From an uncultured Oscillospiraceae bacterium (lineage in GTDB: Bacteria; Bacillota; Clostridia; Oscillospirales; Ruminococcaceae), in contig UQSL01000001.1 of the NCBI GenBank assembly GCA_900543705.1, positions 1 to 64,000 of the forward strand: DNA of 64,000 nucleotides, given 5' to 3'. Made by a program: the position numbers and the translations under genes. This document shows positions 51,916 to 60,585 of the stretch, one piece after another. Every line of letters begins with the position of its first letter. Positions within the stretch are counted from its first letter, which is position 1. The notes beneath the pieces were generated by a model, which did not search any database, was not told the DNA's origin, and saw only the letters and a program-made list of their open reading frames with translations.

Positions 51916-54264
51916 TTATATGGTTCTCCGGTACAGACGCTGCCTGCCATACAGGGGCTGCCGCCTGATTGTGGTGGTGCGTTCCCACCCGTCTGCCTGC
52001 GCCATCATTGCCGCGATGGCATAGCTGTCGGAAGGCTTCATTTCCTGCAGGTTTTTCCCGAAGCACTCGCACCAGATCTCCGCGTTGCTGACCTCATCTC
52101 TGGGCTTTCCGCTCCGCTCCGGCATACCGAACTCACAGCCGGACAGGTAATTTCTCCTGCTGATAAGATCCATCTCCGGCCAGTTTTCCGGCACCGGCGC
52201 ATCCAGGTACTCTTCAATCATGCCGATACGCTCGTCTGCCTCCATCGCACCCTTTTGCGCCTCCTCCGCCGCTTCTAAAATGTCACCCTCCAGATACAGC
52301 TTCTCGCCGGATTTCCAGATTTCCTTTGCCTCCGCCCAGAACTGCTGCCGGAACTCCTCCGTAAAATCCCAGGTCTTTTTCTGCTTCTTCTGGTGCACCT
52401 TGATGATCCAGAAGCGGCGGTTTCCCGTGATGTCGCGCAGATATCCGCGCTCACCGTTGACCGTTGCGATGATGATGCACTGCCTCGGGTGGGACTCCAC
52501 CACCTTCCCGTAAGACGGTCTGTACTTATCGTCCGATGTCGATAAAAATGCCTTCACCTTCTCGATATCCGCCTTCTTCATTCCGGCAAGCTCGCCAATC
52601 TCCACTACCCAGAACCCCTGCAGCTTCTCGGCTCCGGACTTGTCGTCCATGTCGGTAAGGGAGAGTGTTTCCGAATAATATTCCGGCGTGACGAGATCCT
52701 TTACGATGGTGCTCTTGCCGATGCCCTGGTCGCCGTCCAGCACCGGAACCGAATCAAACTTGATGCCCGGCACATAGATTCGTGCGACAGCTGCAGCAAA
52801 GGTCTTCCTCGTAACCGTGCGGACATACTCCGTATCATCCGCCTGCAGATATTTGATAAACGCTGTCTCCACGCGCTTCTTTCCGTCCCACGGCGGCAAC
52901 GAATTGAGGTAGTCCCTGACCGGATGAAAATGCCGGTCATCCGCGACCTTCGTAAATGCCACATCGTGGTTCCTGCTTGAAAAAGGCAGGTACCTGATAT
53001 CAATGATGGATTTTAACTGCGCCGTATCCGCATCGCGCCAGAAGGAATTTCCCTCCGGGCGCTCCCACGGCAGCTCCCCGGTCACCTGGATGCGGTTTGC
53101 CATTTCGTTGAAAGCAAAATTCTTAAAGTCCGGATCATTATTCAGAATGAAGTTCAGATTGAACACACTGTTTTCAAGCCGGCCTGTCCTTGGCTGATAT
53201 TTCAGCTTCGTACGCCAGTCTTCACCATCGGATACAACATCAAACTCCACACCGGCCTGTTCCAGCTTCTCGTTTGCTGCGAGCACCTTCACATCATCCT
53301 GCTGCATGGCAAAATCACACATGGCCTTGAAGGATTCCTTGTCGTCCATATTGCCGAAGCGTTGCACGCGCACAATATCAAAAGCGTTGCAGAGCCTTAA
53401 GTACGCGGCATCCTTCGCATGATGGGAATACACAAATTTGTTTTCCTTGATCTCGACACCGGCCACGCTGCTCGCCTCGATCAGGTGATAGCGGTCAGGA
53501 TTGTCTGTCGGCTCATAGATATCCGAAAGGAAGCGGTCAATGGCACTGTTCACCGGATAATAGGCACGATTGAAAAGGCCGACCACACCTTCCTTCGTAA
53601 GCGGGTCCTGCACCTTCTGAAACGATGCCGTATTTGCCTTGCTCTCCCTCGATGAGGTCGGAAGCTGCGTGGGATCCGTCCACTCCGGATGTGCCGCAAG
53701 CACCGCATCCGGATCAAGCCAGCCGCCATCCGTTTCCTTATAGACAAACACGCCGTTCACAGGCGTAGACGGCCAGTACATCAGCTGGTTGGGCAGATAG
53801 GAGCATTCGTCAAAGAAATCGATGCCGAAATCCTGTGCCAGATACCTGGAAATTGCAACGAACTCCTCCGGCGTTACGTCCCTCGTCAGAGGAGCCAGAA
53901 TCCTGACACGCGGCGCTTCCTCCGTGCTGCTGTGCGTGGAATAAAGAACCGATGTATACGGCATGTGTTTCTCGTAATTTTCCAGAAACTCCTTCGTGAT
54001 CCGGTCGCCGTCAAGCGTGACCATGGAACGCTTCTCGACTGTCTCCACCTTGCGTCTTCCGCCTTTTAGCACTCCCGCGACAAAGCCGCCGTGATCCTTC
54101 GCCGCGTCACGCTGTGCCTTGCTCATCTTCGCGTACTCCTCGGCGGATTCGGTCGTGCGCATCGTGATCTTTAACCGTTCCTTCAGGTCATCAAATTTAA
54201 TGGTCTTATTGACCCACTTTTTCGCCTGGCGGCTGTTGCCATAAGCAATTGCAAGACCTCTCAT
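51916..54264 (-). CDS. virulence-associated E family primase-helicase
   Basis: 782 aa. N-terminal part resembling a primase/PriCT region, then VapE-type P-loop ATPase: LDGDQGIGKSTIVKDL (near residue 505), Walker B region FWVVEIGELAGMKKAD, KAFLSTSDDKYRPSYG and IIIATVNGERGYLRD. Drives phage DNA replication with the family A polymerase. Its start overlaps the DUF4406 stop. Confidence 0.92.
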   Translation of the reverse strand: MRGLAIAYGNSRQAKKWVNKTIKFDDLKERLKITMRTTESAEEYAKMSKAQRDAAKDHGGFVAGVLKGGRRKVETVEKRSMVTLDGDRITKEFLENYEKHMPYTSVLYSTHSSTEEAPRVRILAPLTRDVTPEEFVAISRYLAQDFGIDFFDECSYLPNQLMYWPSTPVNGVFVYKETDGGWLDPDAVLAAHPEWTDPTQLPTSSRESKANTASFQKVQDPLTKEGVVGLFNRAYYPVNSAIDRFLSDIYEPTDNPDRYHLIEASSVAGVEIKENKFVYSHHAKDAAYLRLCNAFDIVRVQRFGNMDDKESFKAMCDFAMQQDDVKVLAANEKLEQAGVEFDVVSDGEDWRTKLKYQPRTGRLENSVFNLNFILNNDPDFKNFAFNEMANRIQVTGELPWERPEGNSFWRDADTAQLKSIIDIRYLPFSSRNHDVAFTKVADDRHFHPVRDYLNSLPPWDGKKRVETAFIKYLQADDTEYVRTVTRKTFAAAVARIYVPGIKFDSVPVLDGDQGIGKSTIVKDLVTPEYYSETLSLTDMDDKSGAEKLQGFWVVEIGELAGMKKADIEKVKAFLSTSDDKYRPSYGKVVESHPRQCIIIATVNGERGYLRDITGNRRFWIIKVHQKKQKKTWDFTEEFRQQFWAEAKEIWKSGEKLYLEGDILEAAEEAQKGAMEADERIGMIEEYLDAPVPENWPEMDLISRRNYLSGCEFGMPERSGKPRDEVSNAEIWCECFGKNLQEMKPSDSYAIAAMMAQADGWERTTTIRRQPLYGRQRLYRRTI

Positions 54265-54611
54265 AATGCTTCCACCTCCGTGTAATCGCTGTTGAAAAAC
54301 CTAACCTTCTGTCTCCTCTGCTTTGCTTTTGCGATTTCCATCTCCATGCCCGCGGAGAGCCTGTCGCCCAGAACCCAAACCTCGCTGCATTTGCCCAGCA
54401 GCACGATATCCATAAAAATGGCAAGCTCCCGTTCTTCCGGATTTTCATCATCCATGAACTGCGGAAACATCAGCTGCGGTGCCAGTGGAATCTGTCCTCG
54501 CTCAAGCGCAAACCGGCAAAAGTCGATGGTTCTTTTTGTGTTGCCCGCGACATCGCCGGAATAGGGACTGCAGATGTAAATCAGTGGCCTGTACTTTTTG
54601 TCCGTTTTCAT
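54261..54611 (-). CDS. DUF4406 / nucleoside deoxyribosyltransferase-like protein
   Basis: 116 aa. LIYICSPYSGDVAGNTKRT, PLAPQLMFPQFMDDEN and GDRLSAGMEMEIAKAK match DUF4406, a Rossmann fold near nucleoside 2-deoxyribosyltransferases. May act in nucleotide metabolism. AAGGAGG before the ATG; structured leader copy C is upstream. Confidence 0.85.
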   Translation of the reverse strand: MKTDKKYRPLIYICSPYSGDVAGNTKRTIDFCRFALERGQIPLAPQLMFPQFMDDENPEERELAIFMDIVLLGKCSEVWVLGDRLSAGMEMEIAKAKQRRQKVRFFNSDYTEVEAL

Positions 54612-54641
54612 TCGAAACCTCCTTATATTTTTTTGAGGTTG

Positions 54642-54684
54642 CCCTCTACCGGGTAGCCCCGACGAGGAAGCGAATCTGACATTT
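54642..54684 (-). ncRNA. structured leader, copy C (DUF2800-motif-like)
   Basis: Minus strand ATGTCAGATT, then CCTC, CGGG-GCTA-CCCG, GAGG. 31 bases downstream is the DUF4406 start codon. Same box-plus-hairpin layout as copies A and B. Confidence 0.6.
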
Positions 54685-54761
54685 CGAACACAAGAATTTT
54701 CAAAAATTTAACCGGGACTGATTTTGCTCAGCCCCGGCTGCCCATTCCCGTAAATCAATGC

Positions 54762-55319
54762 TTAGAAGTCTCTATCCGAATACGCCTCAGCAAGCACCTT
54801 CGCCGCTCTGGTCAGCTTCTTTGATAAGTTATTTTCAAGCTTTTTGATATCTTCCTGCGATGCGTCCGGTCCAGCCAGCTTCTTGACGTACTCACGGATG
54901 GTTGTGTCACCGTATTTTGTCGCGATAAATGCCTCTGCAACGTCCGGCTTTTTCCAAAGCACCTGGCGGATCCATGCGCAAATAGTCTCATCTGCCTCAG
55001 CCTCATCGTAAGTAAGCTCGTCCTTTTTGAAAATGCTGTCATCCGCCACTTCGTCCATGAGAGGCTCGGAGGTATCGACCACGTCCTCTTCATCGGAAGG
55101 TTGCGCCTTAGAATTCCCCTGATGCCTCCAATATTTGTGCCAGTTGTTGTAGTCTGGCCTGTTGTACTCAACATCACAGGCTTCCTGCAGTTTCTGCTTG
55201 CGCTCTTCCTCCGGAATCTCATCAAGATCAATATTGACGCTGCGTCCCATCTGCCTTGCATCCTCTTCCGTCAGTTCAAATGCCACTCTCTCATTCTCAT
55301 ACCTGATTACGATTTTCAT
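54762..55319 (-). CDS. early phage protein, unrecognised
   Basis: 185 aa from the ATG at 55319 (AAAGGA upstream; the longer frame crosses the promoter region). MKIVIRYENERVAFELTEED, DEIPEEERKQKLQEACDVEY, an acidic middle and a C-terminal helical region (ADETICAWIRQVLWKKPDVA). First gene after the control region, hence likely early. No function assigned. Confidence 0.7.
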   Translation of the reverse strand: MKIVIRYENERVAFELTEEDARQMGRSVNIDLDEIPEEERKQKLQEACDVEYNRPDYNNWHKYWRHQGNSKAQPSDEEDVVDTSEPLMDEVADDSIFKKDELTYDEAEADETICAWIRQVLWKKPDVAEAFIATKYGDTTIREYVKKLAGPDASQEDIKKLENNLSKKLTRAAKVLAEAYSDRDF

Positions 55320-55728
55320 TTTGTTTTCCTTTCCGCCCGAGGGTGGACGCCGGGAAAACAAAAGGGAACCCGCAGGAGAGATGATCTGCTGGCTCCGTAT
55401 GCCGGGAATGGGCATGACAAATAAACGTTGAGTGCAACATCTCTTCCAACGCAGCACTTGCTGCGATCTAAGATTTCTTGTGCTTTCCCAACGTCCTGAT
55501 GGCCATTTCGGACTATGAGATTATTTATTTGGGTATCCTGGGATGCCCAATCATTACATCAGCTGAAAATCTGATATAATGATTCGAAATCCCGGTTTTT
55601 CTGCGACATGCAATATCAGCAAAAATTTGTAAATTTCCATGTCTAAATTCTACATTTTGTGATATGATATATTCTAATATTTCATAATTATTATTTTTTC
55701 GACTGTTTATGAACAGGAGTACGTATTT
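55320..55728. promoter_or_regulatory. prophage immunity/control region
   Basis: 409 bases between the early operon (minus) and the repressor gene (plus). It holds an inverted repeat AATCATTACATCAG (55549-55562) / CTGATATAATGATT (55571-55584) with one mismatch, and a palindrome GGGTATCC-TG-GGATGCCC just left of it (55531-55548). Both are good operator candidates. AT-rich sequence with several -10-like hexamers precedes the repressor, but no promoter pair is clear-cut. Confidence 0.65.
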
Positions 55729-56349
55729 ATGTCAAATATAAATTTTGATATCCTCAAAGAGAATATCCGCAGTCTAATAAAAGACAAAGGGATGACGCAG
55801 CAGCAGCTCGGCGACGCAATCGGCATGTCCCAATCCAATGTCAACAAGTGTCTGAAGCAGGGAGACGGCTCCCGGAGTTTCACTTTAGAGCAGGTCTGCG
55901 CTTTAGCCGACCTTTTCGAGATGAGCGTTGATGATCTCTTGGGCCGCCGCCCATCCAAAGACACTCACTCCGTTGAAGACATCTGCCGTTTCCTTGTCGC
56001 CTTGATTACGAACTATAAGGTTGTCCATTTTGAACATCCCATTGAAGAGAAAGTCTACCCTCCCACCGATCCCTATAACGATTTCGAATTAAATGAAACA
56101 AAAACCATCAGATACGATGCGTTCTATTTTCCCAGCTACATTACTCCCCCGGAATACTTTGACGAGTATCGCCTCGACGACATCCGGAGTGATGTACTCG
56201 CAAATGGCAACAGCGTTCCGGAGAATATGACGATCAACAACTTCCTGCACAAATTCATAGATACATTTGAAAAATACGACAGCGGCGTATACGAGGAAGA
56301 CGACTATAAAATCCTGTTAGACGCCTATTACCGCATCCTCCGGCAGTAG
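55729..56349 (+). CDS. prophage repressor-like XRE regulator
   Basis: 206 aa. N-terminal Cro/CI HTH (GMTQQQLGDAIGMSQSNVNK, then FTLEQVCALADLFEMSVDDL), and a C-terminal domain without the S24 peptidase signature, so SOS cleavage is not predicted. CAGGAG lies upstream. The only plus-strand gene at the right end, divergent from the early operon, it is the natural candidate for the lysogeny repressor. Confidence 0.82.
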   Translation: MSNINFDILKENIRSLIKDKGMTQQQLGDAIGMSQSNVNKCLKQGDGSRSFTLEQVCALADLFEMSVDDLLGRRPSKDTHSVEDICRFLVALITNYKVVHFEHPIEEKVYPPTDPYNDFELNETKTIRYDAFYFPSYITPPEYFDEYRLDDIRSDVLANGNSVPENMTINNFLHKFIDTFEKYDSGVYEEDDYKILLDAYYRILRQ

Positions 56350-56383
56350 GTGCAGGCCGGAGGATTGTTTCCCGACATGCAAA

Positions 56384-56443
56384 AAGCCAGAGTAGAATTA
56401 TCTGTTTAGGGATTTGTTCTCCCTAGATAATCTACTCTGGCTT
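56384..56443. terminator. long bidirectional terminator at prophage right end
   Basis: 60-base near-perfect hairpin: AAGCCAGAGTAGA pairs with CTACTCTGGCTT, ATTATCT with AGATAAT, and TAGGGA with TCCCTA. It separates the repressor (plus) from the zinc-ribbon gene (minus) and marks the likely prophage edge. Confidence 0.8.
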
Positions 56444-56489
56444 ATTTGGTGACTGGCATTATGCCGTCCTGTTACGCTCAGTCAGTAAA

Positions 56490-56693
56490 TCAATAGTTTG
56501 CTACTTGTTTAATTTTTTCCCCGGCAGTTGCCGTCATTTCATCCCAATTCAAAACTATGAATTGCCTGCAGACGCTGCATACAACGGAGTTTCTTCCGCT
56601 GGAATGATCTATGTCTACAAACTTGCCCTTTTGACATATGGGACATTTTATAATCTTCTGCTTCGCCACCTCTAAAAACATACCTCCTATCAT
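56490..56693 (-). CDS. zinc-ribbon protein coupled to the DGQHR gene
   Basis: 67 aa. Two Cys pairs, CPICQKGKF and CSVCRQFI, form a zinc ribbon. The ATG at 56693 overlaps the stop of the DGQHR gene (ATGA), so the two are co-translated. Last gene of the defence-like cluster. Function unknown; the fold suggests nucleic-acid or protein binding. Confidence 0.7.
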   Translation of the reverse strand: MIGGMFLEVAKQKIIKCPICQKGKFVDIDHSSGRNSVVCSVCRQFIVLNWDEMTATAGEKIKQVANY

Positions 56694-58009
56694 ATGATTT
56701 CCGGCATCTGAACCTCGATATCCTCTAAAGGCGTACCGTCTTCGTTTTTCACATCAGCTTTCGCTTTTCTAAGTATATCCCTGACTTCTTCGACTTCCCT
56801 GTCAGAGAACTTATCACCTACAAGCATATAGGCAATAATTTTTCCGGCATCCTTCAATGCCTGAGATCCTGTAATCATACGCTTGTTCATGCTATTGGTA
56901 ACAAGCACATTTGACCATACAGGATTCTCCTGTGACCAATTTATCTTATTAATTTTGTCAACCAGATCCGTATATTCATAACCGTACTCTTGCGCTATCG
57001 AAACCGCCATTGCCAACGCAGTGTGGGTTACCGGCTTGAGCAAGAGGTGATCTTTCCGCAAGTTTGCGAGAGAAATATTCTTTTCTACATATTCCTGATA
57101 TGTCTTAAATATTTCTATCCTCGACATTGATATATTCCAGAAATCCCGCATAATAACGCGTCCCTTTTCCAACATTGCGTCATTCCGTCTTGTCTTTGGC
57201 GTTATGCCTTCCTTCGCAAGCAGGATTTCCGACATCGTATATATTGCACTTAACGTTGTGAGATTCTTACTTCTCAGCGGTATCGTATTCGATGTCCAGT
57301 TCACAACCTCCTGCTCGCCTATTGGATGCAACGGTGCATCTTCGCCGCTGAACATCCTCCTGGCAATTATGGCTACCATGTCATCCTCGGATGTGATGAT
57401 GTTATCTCCCTTCGAGGTCTGTTTTGCATACCTGTTGACTTTATTGAAAATTTTTCTGACCTTCGTGTTATCATCACCATGCTTTATGAACATGACTGTA
57501 ATATCAGCCTTTCCGATATCAGGATGAGCATTTGCCAGATTTCCCTTAGTGGCTTCTGACAGGTTTACACTTCCAGGAATACCGTTTTTGCCTCTGATAG
57601 CCATTGACAACGCTGCCAATCGATGCTGCCCATCCAGGGCTATCAGCCTCTTATCATCCGGCAATGTCAGGAACCCAGCTGTCCGCATCGAGTCTTTATA
57701 TGTATCATACTTACAGTCGACCACTTCCGTAATCGGTTGAAATGACACATTCTCCCAGCCGGAATAGATATCAATAATCAACGCCCCGAAAAACCAGGAA
57801 GGGTCAGACGCCAGATACGGAACAATCTCCTGTGCTATGCGCTCTCCCTTCAATTCTCTCTGCATCCTCTCGTCAACTGTCATATCCGGCCAGCTTTCCA
57901 TTTCAGATGCATAACCTACCGTTTGAATGAGGGTATTGGCCTTGATTGTGGCAACGTAGTATTCATTGTCACCCATCTGCCCCTTCATTGCTAAAAATGT
58001 AACGCTCAT
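56690..58009 (-). CDS. DGQHR-domain (DndB-like) protein
   Basis: 439 aa. The signature LIALDGQHRLAAL (DGQHR at about 126-130) places it in the DndB/DGQHR family, followed by a FNKVNRYAK-type loop and a helical C-terminal half. DndB represses dnd operons in other bacteria. ATG at 58009 is six bases after AAGGAGG. It has its own strong promoter with two palindromes and lies beyond a terminator from the nuclease genes. Confidence 0.85.
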   Translation of the reverse strand: MSVTFLAMKGQMGDNEYYVATIKANTLIQTVGYASEMESWPDMTVDERMQRELKGERIAQEIVPYLASDPSWFFGALIIDIYSGWENVSFQPITEVVDCKYDTYKDSMRTAGFLTLPDDKRLIALDGQHRLAALSMAIRGKNGIPGSVNLSEATKGNLANAHPDIGKADITVMFIKHGDDNTKVRKIFNKVNRYAKQTSKGDNIITSEDDMVAIIARRMFSGEDAPLHPIGEQEVVNWTSNTIPLRSKNLTTLSAIYTMSEILLAKEGITPKTRRNDAMLEKGRVIMRDFWNISMSRIEIFKTYQEYVEKNISLANLRKDHLLLKPVTHTALAMAVSIAQEYGYEYTDLVDKINKINWSQENPVWSNVLVTNSMNKRMITGSQALKDAGKIIAYMLVGDKFSDREVEEVRDILRKAKADVKNEDGTPLEDIEVQMPEII

Positions 58010-58036
58010 AGGCATCCTCCTTATTCAGTTTTACTG

Positions 58037-58105
58037 CACAATCCAACGATTGTGAACCTATAATACACTAGTTTCCGTGAACTGTCAATATGTTTTGCAA
58101 AACAT
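58037..58105 (-). promoter_or_regulatory. promoter and palindromes before the DGQHR gene
   Basis: Minus strand TTGACA (58083-58088), 17 bases, TATTAT (58060-58065). A perfect 16-bp palindrome ATGTTTTGCAAAACAT (58090-58105) abuts the -35, and CACAATC-N4-GATTGTG (58037-58054) lies just downstream of the -10. Layout typical of a repressed promoter. Confidence 0.78.
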
Positions 58106-58116
58106 TTTTCTTGTAC

Positions 58117-58162
58117 AAAAAAAACAAGCCCATCGTTTACACGAGCGCTTCCGATGAGCTTG
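58117..58162 (-). terminator. intrinsic terminator after the methyltransferase gene
   Basis: Minus strand CAAGCTCATCG pairs with CGATGGGCTTG (one G-U) followed by eight T. Ends the helicase-to-methyltransferase operon. Confidence 0.85.
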
Positions 58163-58177
58163 CTAGCAATCTACACG

Positions 58178-58579
58178 TTATTTAAGAATAATAGCCCCCT
58201 CTTTTTTCAGGAAGCGCTTGGCTTTTACGAAAAAATCTTCAACTTCCTTTACTGGAACATGCACGAGCGAGGCATTCGTCCAAATTCCATCATAAGACTC
58301 TCTCGGATTCCAATCTTGAATCGTAAGATTTTCGACTTTAAGCCCATGCTCATTCGATATTCGGCATAGTTCAGATGATGCATCTATTCCTTCAGCCTCA
58401 TATCCCTTGCTCAGGAAATATTTTATATCTCTTCCACTGCCGCTGCCAATATCTATTATTTTCCCGCCGGGAGTCACATACCTCAGGAATCTGTCGCAAA
58501 GCGGCGACATATTTGCATGCGCTGTAAGTTCATAGTAAGATTGAGCATTTTCATTATAGTACTCGATTGTCCTATTCAT
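58178..58579 (-). CDS. short class I SAM methyltransferase
   Basis: 133 aa from the ATG at 58579 (GGGGTGA upstream, ATGA overlap with the HNH stop). SAM-binding motif IIDIGSGSGRDIKYFL, then GYEAEGIDAS and YDGIWTNASLVHVP. It stops at GAIILK, about 40-60 residues earlier than typical TehB-like relatives, so the final beta strands are missing. Either a truncated remnant or a minimal enzyme. Confidence 0.75.
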   Translation of the reverse strand: MNRTIEYYNENAQSYYELTAHANMSPLCDRFLRYVTPGGKIIDIGSGSGRDIKYFLSKGYEAEGIDASSELCRISNEHGLKVENLTIQDWNPRESYDGIWTNASLVHVPVKEVEDFFVKAKRFLKKEGAIILK

Positions 58580-59586
58580 GCCGTCACCCCTGATTTTCCA
58601 GAACTGGGACTCCATATTCTGTCGTACCCGTTCACCTTTGCGATACCATAGACATATCTTAGCATTCGCTGCTGGTAGTGAGCCATGTCATGAGTTTGAA
58701 CGTGTGTCTGTATTTCGCTGTTCCGGTGTATAAGTGTTTCAAGATACCCTGCGTCCGGCAGCCTATCATTTTTTGATCTGTTGCATGTCGGACAAGCCAG
58801 AACCAGATTCCACAGATTGTCATCCTTTATAAAAGACCAAGGGACAAAATGATCAACATCAATCTTATTGGGATCCAGCAACCTATCACAGTAGAAACAC
58901 CGCTTGTTTTCAAACTCCTCAAAGAGAATCTGCCGGTAATACGACAGGTTATTTCTCTTTGAGCTCTCGTCGATTTTGGTGAGAATATGATCAGCTGATT
59001 TATCCTCGTTTACTTTCTCCAGGAATCGAGCCCATTCATAGTAATTCAGTTTTTCTATTACAACCTTGTGCTTGCAGATGAACTCGTACATTTGCGGATT
59101 AATCTGTATCCATTCACCCTTTTTAGAAAATGAATAAAACAGGTGCTTGGTATCCTCGAACAAAGCTCCGACAACATAAGTTTTGCATTTCATTTTCACC
59201 TGATGGGATATATCAATCATCATCTGGCTCGAAAGGCTCTCATACGAAATAATTTCAATTATCCCATATTTGTCTTTTGCACCAAGCAAAATCTGTTCGA
59301 TAAAAGATTTCCTATTATCATTAGTGCGGGCCTTCTGCCGCAAACCATACTTGAGTATGAGATTCCAATATATCTCCGCGAATTTAGAAAAAAGCTGGTC
59401 AAAGGACAATTTTAAGTTCTCATCAACATTATATAAATTATCGATAATTGCTTTCAGGAATCCAAATTTATAGCTTGAGTCATTCCGCGACCTTGAAGAA
59501 AAAACGCAGCTGAATGCAGACCAAAGTTCATCTTCGGAAACCTCTCTTTCTTCGTATGTCCCTTCCTTTAAATCAAACCCGGCCAT
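58576..59586 (-). CDS. HNH endonuclease of the defence-like operon
   Basis: 336 aa. C-terminal HNH domain at about 230-275: CFYCDRLLDP, IDVDHFVPWSFI, NLVLACPTCNRSK. The N-terminal 220 residues are helical with no recognised domain. In Dnd-related clusters HNH proteins are candidate effector nucleases. Tightly coupled to the genes on both sides. Confidence 0.85.
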   Translation of the reverse strand: MAGFDLKEGTYEEREVSEDELWSAFSCVFSSRSRNDSSYKFGFLKAIIDNLYNVDENLKLSFDQLFSKFAEIYWNLILKYGLRQKARTNDNRKSFIEQILLGAKDKYGIIEIISYESLSSQMMIDISHQVKMKCKTYVVGALFEDTKHLFYSFSKKGEWIQINPQMYEFICKHKVVIEKLNYYEWARFLEKVNEDKSADHILTKIDESSKRNNLSYYRQILFEEFENKRCFYCDRLLDPNKIDVDHFVPWSFIKDDNLWNLVLACPTCNRSKNDRLPDAGYLETLIHRNSEIQTHVQTHDMAHYQQRMLRYVYGIAKVNGYDRIWSPSSGKSGVTA

Positions 59587-60578
59587 CAGATCCCTCGTTT
59601 CTTCTTCAAAAGTTTTATCAAAGACTCCGGATCCGCCAACAGTGCTTTCGTCTCCTCGTCCAAGTCGCTTGTTTCTTCAAAGTCATCTTCATCCTGCTGC
59701 ATAAGCAAATTCTCATTACGCTGCTCCGCCTCAGCAGCGAGCTTTTCCATTTCCTCTGCCTCAAAGAGCATCTCCATAGTGTTAACCTGAGATGGCTCTA
59801 TCTTAAACAAATACTCATCGGTCTCTGCCACCTTGTCAGCGTATGTTTCCTGATAGGGTTCCTCAAGACCCCTGGAACTTTTTTCTATTTCTCCGGAGAA
59901 GCTCACGCCTATAGCTAATTCTATTTCCTGCAGCCCCTCTATATACGCATATAAAAATCGCTGGGCGTTTCTTCTTTTCAAAATAAGATCTGATGTATCC
60001 TCTTTAAATTTAATGCTATCCCGGATATATGTATAATACTCTATAAAGCCTGAGTAATCCGGCGAATACATTAAACTATCGCAAATTTCTTGCATCTGAG
60101 CTTCGGTCTTAATGATGTCAGAAATATAATAATTACTGGCCGTAATCTCATCATATGCCCGGCACGTAAAAATGATTCCATCTTCTGAAGCCACAAAACA
60201 AATATTAAAACCGTCACTAGCCTTATTAATTATCTTTGTAAATGCGATGCAAAAACGGAGAGTCTCCCAATGCAGATTTTTTACCGCGATAACTCTGCAG
60301 GGAATAACTCCGCGCTTTGCATCTTTATGAAATTCTGTAAAAACAATTATATCTCCCACTTCGGATATGAAATCTATTTCTGGCCTGGTATAGATCTCAT
60401 TTTTATTTCCGTTTAGGAATACGTATTTTTCAAAGCTTCCGACATACTGAGTCGATTTGTCAATCAGCAACCCGGTCGGCAGGAGCAATTCAACTACCGT
60501 ATCGACGGAATAGTATTCAAATGCTGATTGCGCAAATTCGTCGCATGCGTCTGCCTCCTTGCCCCAATATATGTCCAT
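59586..60578 (-). CDS. unrecognised protein of the defence-like operon
   Basis: 330 aa. N-terminal half with alternating hydrophobic segments (DIIVFTEFHKDAKRGVIPCR, FNICFVASEDGIIFTCRAYD), suggesting a mixed alpha/beta fold. C-terminal third is very acidic and coiled-coil-like (MEMLFEAEEMEKLAAEAEQR) ending KLLKKKRGI. No catalytic motif seen. Overlaps the HNH start by one base; possibly a scaffold or adaptor. Confidence 0.65.
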   Translation of the reverse strand: MDIYWGKEADACDEFAQSAFEYYSVDTVVELLLPTGLLIDKSTQYVGSFEKYVFLNGNKNEIYTRPEIDFISEVGDIIVFTEFHKDAKRGVIPCRVIAVKNLHWETLRFCIAFTKIINKASDGFNICFVASEDGIIFTCRAYDEITASNYYISDIIKTEAQMQEICDSLMYSPDYSGFIEYYTYIRDSIKFKEDTSDLILKRRNAQRFLYAYIEGLQEIELAIGVSFSGEIEKSSRGLEEPYQETYADKVAETDEYLFKIEPSQVNTMEMLFEAEEMEKLAAEAEQRNENLLMQQDEDDFEETSDLDEETKALLADPESLIKLLKKKRGI

Positions 60579-60585
60579 ACCTCAA

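Larger units (their letters stand above)
17569..56443. mobile_element. siphovirus prophage, probably defective
   Basis: A contiguous phage gene set: recombinases at the left end, polymerase, lysis, tail, head, terminase, replication, and a divergent repressor at the right end followed by a strong terminator. Edges are inferred from the outermost phage genes; I could not find matching attachment sequences. Lesions: an amber codon in the major capsid gene and a frameshift in the methylase gene. Confidence 0.85.
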
